Assembly (NCBI GenBank): GCA_013289445.1 | Contig: JABCZZ010000019.1 | Location: 1-28,745, forward strand | Origin: Alphaproteobacteria bacterium | Lineage (GTDB): Bacteria > Pseudomonadota > Alphaproteobacteria > Rickettsiales > JABCZZ01 | Length of the DNA stretch: 28,745 bases | Reading direction: 5' to 3' | Shown here: positions 27,206 to 28,745 of the stretch, one piece after another | Layout of the letters: each line of letters opens with the position of its first letter | How positions within the stretch are numbered: position 1 is the first letter of the stretch | Notes under the pieces: generated by a model | The model's database searches: none | What the model was told of the DNA's origin: nothing | Seen by the model: the letters and a program-made list of their open reading frames with translations, nothing else | Program-made: the position numbers and the translations under genes

Positions 27206-27649
27206 TTATGTTCTGCGAATGGCGGCAGTGGCCAGCGCGTCGGCGCGGTCATTGAGCGGGTGGTCGCTATGGCCTTTCACCCAGTGCCAGACAATGTCAT
27301 GGCGCGAAGCCTCTTCTTCAAGCTTCTGCCAGAGTTCGACATTCTTCACTGGTTTCTTGTCCGCCGTTTTCCAGCCGCGCTTTTTCCAGCTATGGATCCA
27401 TTCCATGATCCCGCTGCGCACATAGGTGCTGTCGGTATACAGATCAACATGACAGCGGCTCTTGAGTGCGCCAAGCGCCTTAATCGCCGCCATGAGTTCC
27501 ATGCGGTTATTGGTCGTCTCCTGCTCGCTGCCCGACATTTCTTTTTCTTTGTCGCCGTAGATCAATACCGCGCCCCAGCCTCCCGGCCCCGGATTGCCCG
27601 AACAGGCGCCATCGGTGTAAATCGTTACCCGTTTTGCATCTGCATTCAT
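27206..27649 (-). CDS. rnhA: Ribonuclease HI
   Basis: The 147-residue enzyme cuts the RNA strand of RNA-DNA hybrids. All catalytic residues are present: Asp13 in [16 protein letters not shown], Glu51 in [13 protein letters not shown], Asp73 in [12 protein letters not shown], His127 in [14 protein letters not shown] and Asp137 in the same stretch. The [11 protein letters not shown] basic protrusion is intact. Its ATG shares one base with the thrB stop (TGATG); thrB-rnhA is a common alphaproteobacterial pair. No clear terminator follows it in the gap before dcd. Confidence 0.97.
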   Translation of the reverse strand: MNADAKRVTIYTDGACSGNPGPGGWGAVLIYGDKEKEMSGSEQETTNNRMELMAAIKALGALKSRCHVDLYTDSTYVRSGIMEWIHSWKKRGWKTADKKPVKNVELWQKLEEEASRHDIVWHWVKGHSDHPLNDRADALATAAIRRT

Positions 27650-28614
27650 CAGAGTCCGTACTCCGCGTGATGTTTCACTGAGCGGTGGAAACGCAGCTTC
27701 TTGAGATATTCCATCGGATCTTTTGGTGTTACCAGCGCGCCCGCGACAGGGAAAAGACGATCATGCGTGCGCGTAAGCAGGAATCGCAGCGCTGCACCGC
27801 GTGCCAGCACCGGCAATGCCGAAAGCTCCTCTTCTGAGATCGGGCGCACCTCGTGATACGCCCGCAACATCAACTTGGCACGCGTGATGTTGAACCCGTT
27901 TGTCTTCTCAAAGCACCATGCGTTAAGGCAGATGGCCAGATCGTACATGAGGAAATCATTGCAGGCAAAATAGAAATCAATGATACCCGTGAGCTTCCCC
28001 TGAGCGTCATAAAACACATTGTCGGGAAAAAGATCGCCGTGAATGACGCCATAAGGCAGTGCCGTGGGCCAGCTTGCTTCCAACGCCGACATTTCTTCCG
28101 CCAGTTCGCTAGCCAGTCCCGGTGCTATTTCATCGGCACGCCTGCCTATCTTGCCAAGCAAAGCCTTCCATCCCGCCAGCAACAAGTCGTTCTTGCGTGT
28201 GACTGCATAATCTTTGCCGGCAAGATGCAGCCGCGCCATATGCGCACCAAGCTCGCTCATATGGATGTTCTGGATAGCCAGAACCCCTTTACCTTCCAGA
28301 AAGCTCACCATAATAGCAGGTTTATCTTTAACGCGCTGGATGACACTGTGGTCTTTGGCAAGCAGAGGCCTCGGACAGGGAATGCCGCACGCCGCCAACT
28401 GTTGCATGAGACCGGTGAAGAAAGGCAGCTCTGAAGCGCTTACCCGTTTTTCAAACAGCGTGAGAATCAACCGTGTGCCGTCCTGCAGCGTAAGCAGGTA
28501 ATTCGTATTCTCCACGCCGCCATGTATGCCTTCGGCTTTCGCCAGACGCGGCAGAGCGTACACGGAAAGAAACGTCTGTATCTCGCTGGGGGAAAGTTCA
28601 GTATATACGGCCAT
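27649..28614 (-). CDS. thrB: Homoserine kinase, APH-fold type
   Basis: The 321-residue protein matches the homoserine kinase found in alphaproteobacteria and pseudomonads, which has the aminoglycoside-phosphotransferase fold rather than the GHMP fold of E. coli Thr[14 protein letters not shown] lies in the N-lobe, the catalytic loop [12 protein letters not shown] has Asp194, and the metal-binding [10 protein letters not shown] has Asp213. It phosphorylates homoserine for threonine synthesis. A short AGGT lies near the ATG at 28614. It is followed by rnhA with one base overlap and is divergent from the CDGSH gene with 69 bases between starts. Confidence 0.94.
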   Translation of the reverse strand: MAVYTELSPSEIQTFLSVYALPRLAKAEGIHGGVENTNYLLTLQDGTRLILTLFEKRVSASELPFFTGLMQQLAACGIPCPRPLLAKDHSVIQRVKDKPAIMVSFLEGKGVLAIQNIHMSELGAHMARLHLAGKDYAVTRKNDLLLAGWKALLGKIGRRADEIAPGLASELAEEMSALEASWPTALPYGVIHGDLFPDNVFYDAQGKLTGIIDFYFACNDFLMYDLAICLNAWCFEKTNGFNITRAKLMLRAYHEVRPISEEELSALPVLARGAALRFLLTRTHDRLFPVAGALVTPKDPMEYLKKLRFHRSVKHHAEYGL

Positions 28615-28633
28615 TATACCTCATATATCGTGC

Positions 28634-28662
28634 TTGACGCCGCTTATGCAACTACCTAATCT
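28634..28662 (+). promoter_or_regulatory. Possible promoter for the CDGSH gene
   Basis: TTGACG at 28634-28639 and TAATCT at 28657-28662 have a 17-base spacer, 22 bases before the ATG at 28684. The -35 is strong and the -10 weak. The gap is shared with the divergent thrB. Confidence 0.4.
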
Positions 28663-28683
28663 GCCCGGCAAAAGAGGAATATC

Positions 28684-28745
28684 ATGGCAAAGATAGCGCA
28701 AAAAGGACCGTATAAAATTTCGCTGGCGGCGGGCAAGAAATATGC
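28684..28745 (+). CDS. Probable CDGSH iron-sulfur domain protein, N-terminus only
   Basis: Only the first 20 codons are in the window: MAKIAQKGPYKISLAAGKKY. The pattern of Ile-Ala-Gln-Lys, Pro-Tyr and then a Leu-x-x-Gly-Lys-x-Tyr just ahead resembles the start of small bacterial CDGSH (mitoNEET-like) 2Fe-2S proteins, in which the first cluster Cys pair follows shortly. The cluster ligands are outside the window, so the assignment is tentative. An AGAGGA Shine-Dalgarno lies about 6 bases before the ATG. Confidence 0.5.
   Translation, partial: MAKIAQKGPYKISLAAGKKY

Noticed and set aside
28613..28618. Perfect TATAAT on the minus strand at the thrB start
   Set aside because: It overlaps the thrB ATG itself, so transcription from it would begin inside the gene and no suitable internal start follows; chance match.

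Overview
The window reads as a chromosomal, housekeeping-rich stretch of an alphaproteobacterium with moderately high GC (mostly 50-60% by eye). The evidence is a set of lineage-typical families and gene orders: a SdhAF4-type DUF1674 protein beside rsmB, glyQ/glyS followed by ppdK, hslV with a short propeptide next to hslU, a monofunctional hisB with a DUF2628 gene before hisH, a UPF0262-infA-maf string, and an APH-fold homoserine kinase (thrB) followed by rnhA. I cannot name a genus. I see no tRNA, rRNA, CRISPR array, insertion sequence or phage gene.

Layout. 1-633 (-) is the 5' part of rsmB, back to back with a 49-residue SdhAF4-like gene (643-792, +). Next come two tandem small secreted proteins sharing a Cys-x-Thr-Pro-Glu motif (868-1385), a GT4 glycosyltransferase (1392-2498) and yaaA. 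A tightly coupled run follows, glyQ-panD-glyS-ppdK (3388-9396), with every junction overlapping by 1 or 4 bases. A minus-strand OmpA-domain protein with a clear terminator lies at 9493-10099. A polytopic membrane protein of GT-C type (10351-11847, +) converges on a GtrB-like GT2 enzyme (11852-12778, -), which sits behind hslVU (12827-14703, -).

From 14800 to 21982 the plus strand carries a histidine cluster: hisB, an alpha/beta hydrolase, DUF2628, hisH, a GNAT protein, an IMPase/CysQ-family phosphatase, hisA, (an opposite-strand orphan), hisF, hisE, then a RutE-like nitroreductase and a HIT protein. It converges on a minus-strand operon running from a good promoter near 27146 through dcd, murA, hisG, hisD, UPF0262, infA and maf (ending at 21971). 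Upstream of that are thrB and rnhA (-), and the window ends in the first codons of a probable CDGSH iron-sulfur protein (+).

How the genes work together. HisG, HisE, HisA, HisH/HisF, HisB and HisD cover most of histidine synthesis. HisI, HisC and HisZ are not here, and the IMPase-family protein is the best local candidate for histidinol-phosphate phosphatase. I found no convincing exotic defence or mobile system. The most interesting signals are the AT-rich 3' third of glyS, panD embedded between the two glycyl-tRNA synthetase subunit genes, the tandem secreted Cys-x-Thr-Pro-Glu proteins, the phosphatase with an altered DxxDGT motif inside the his cluster, and the orphan gene that splits hisA from hisF.
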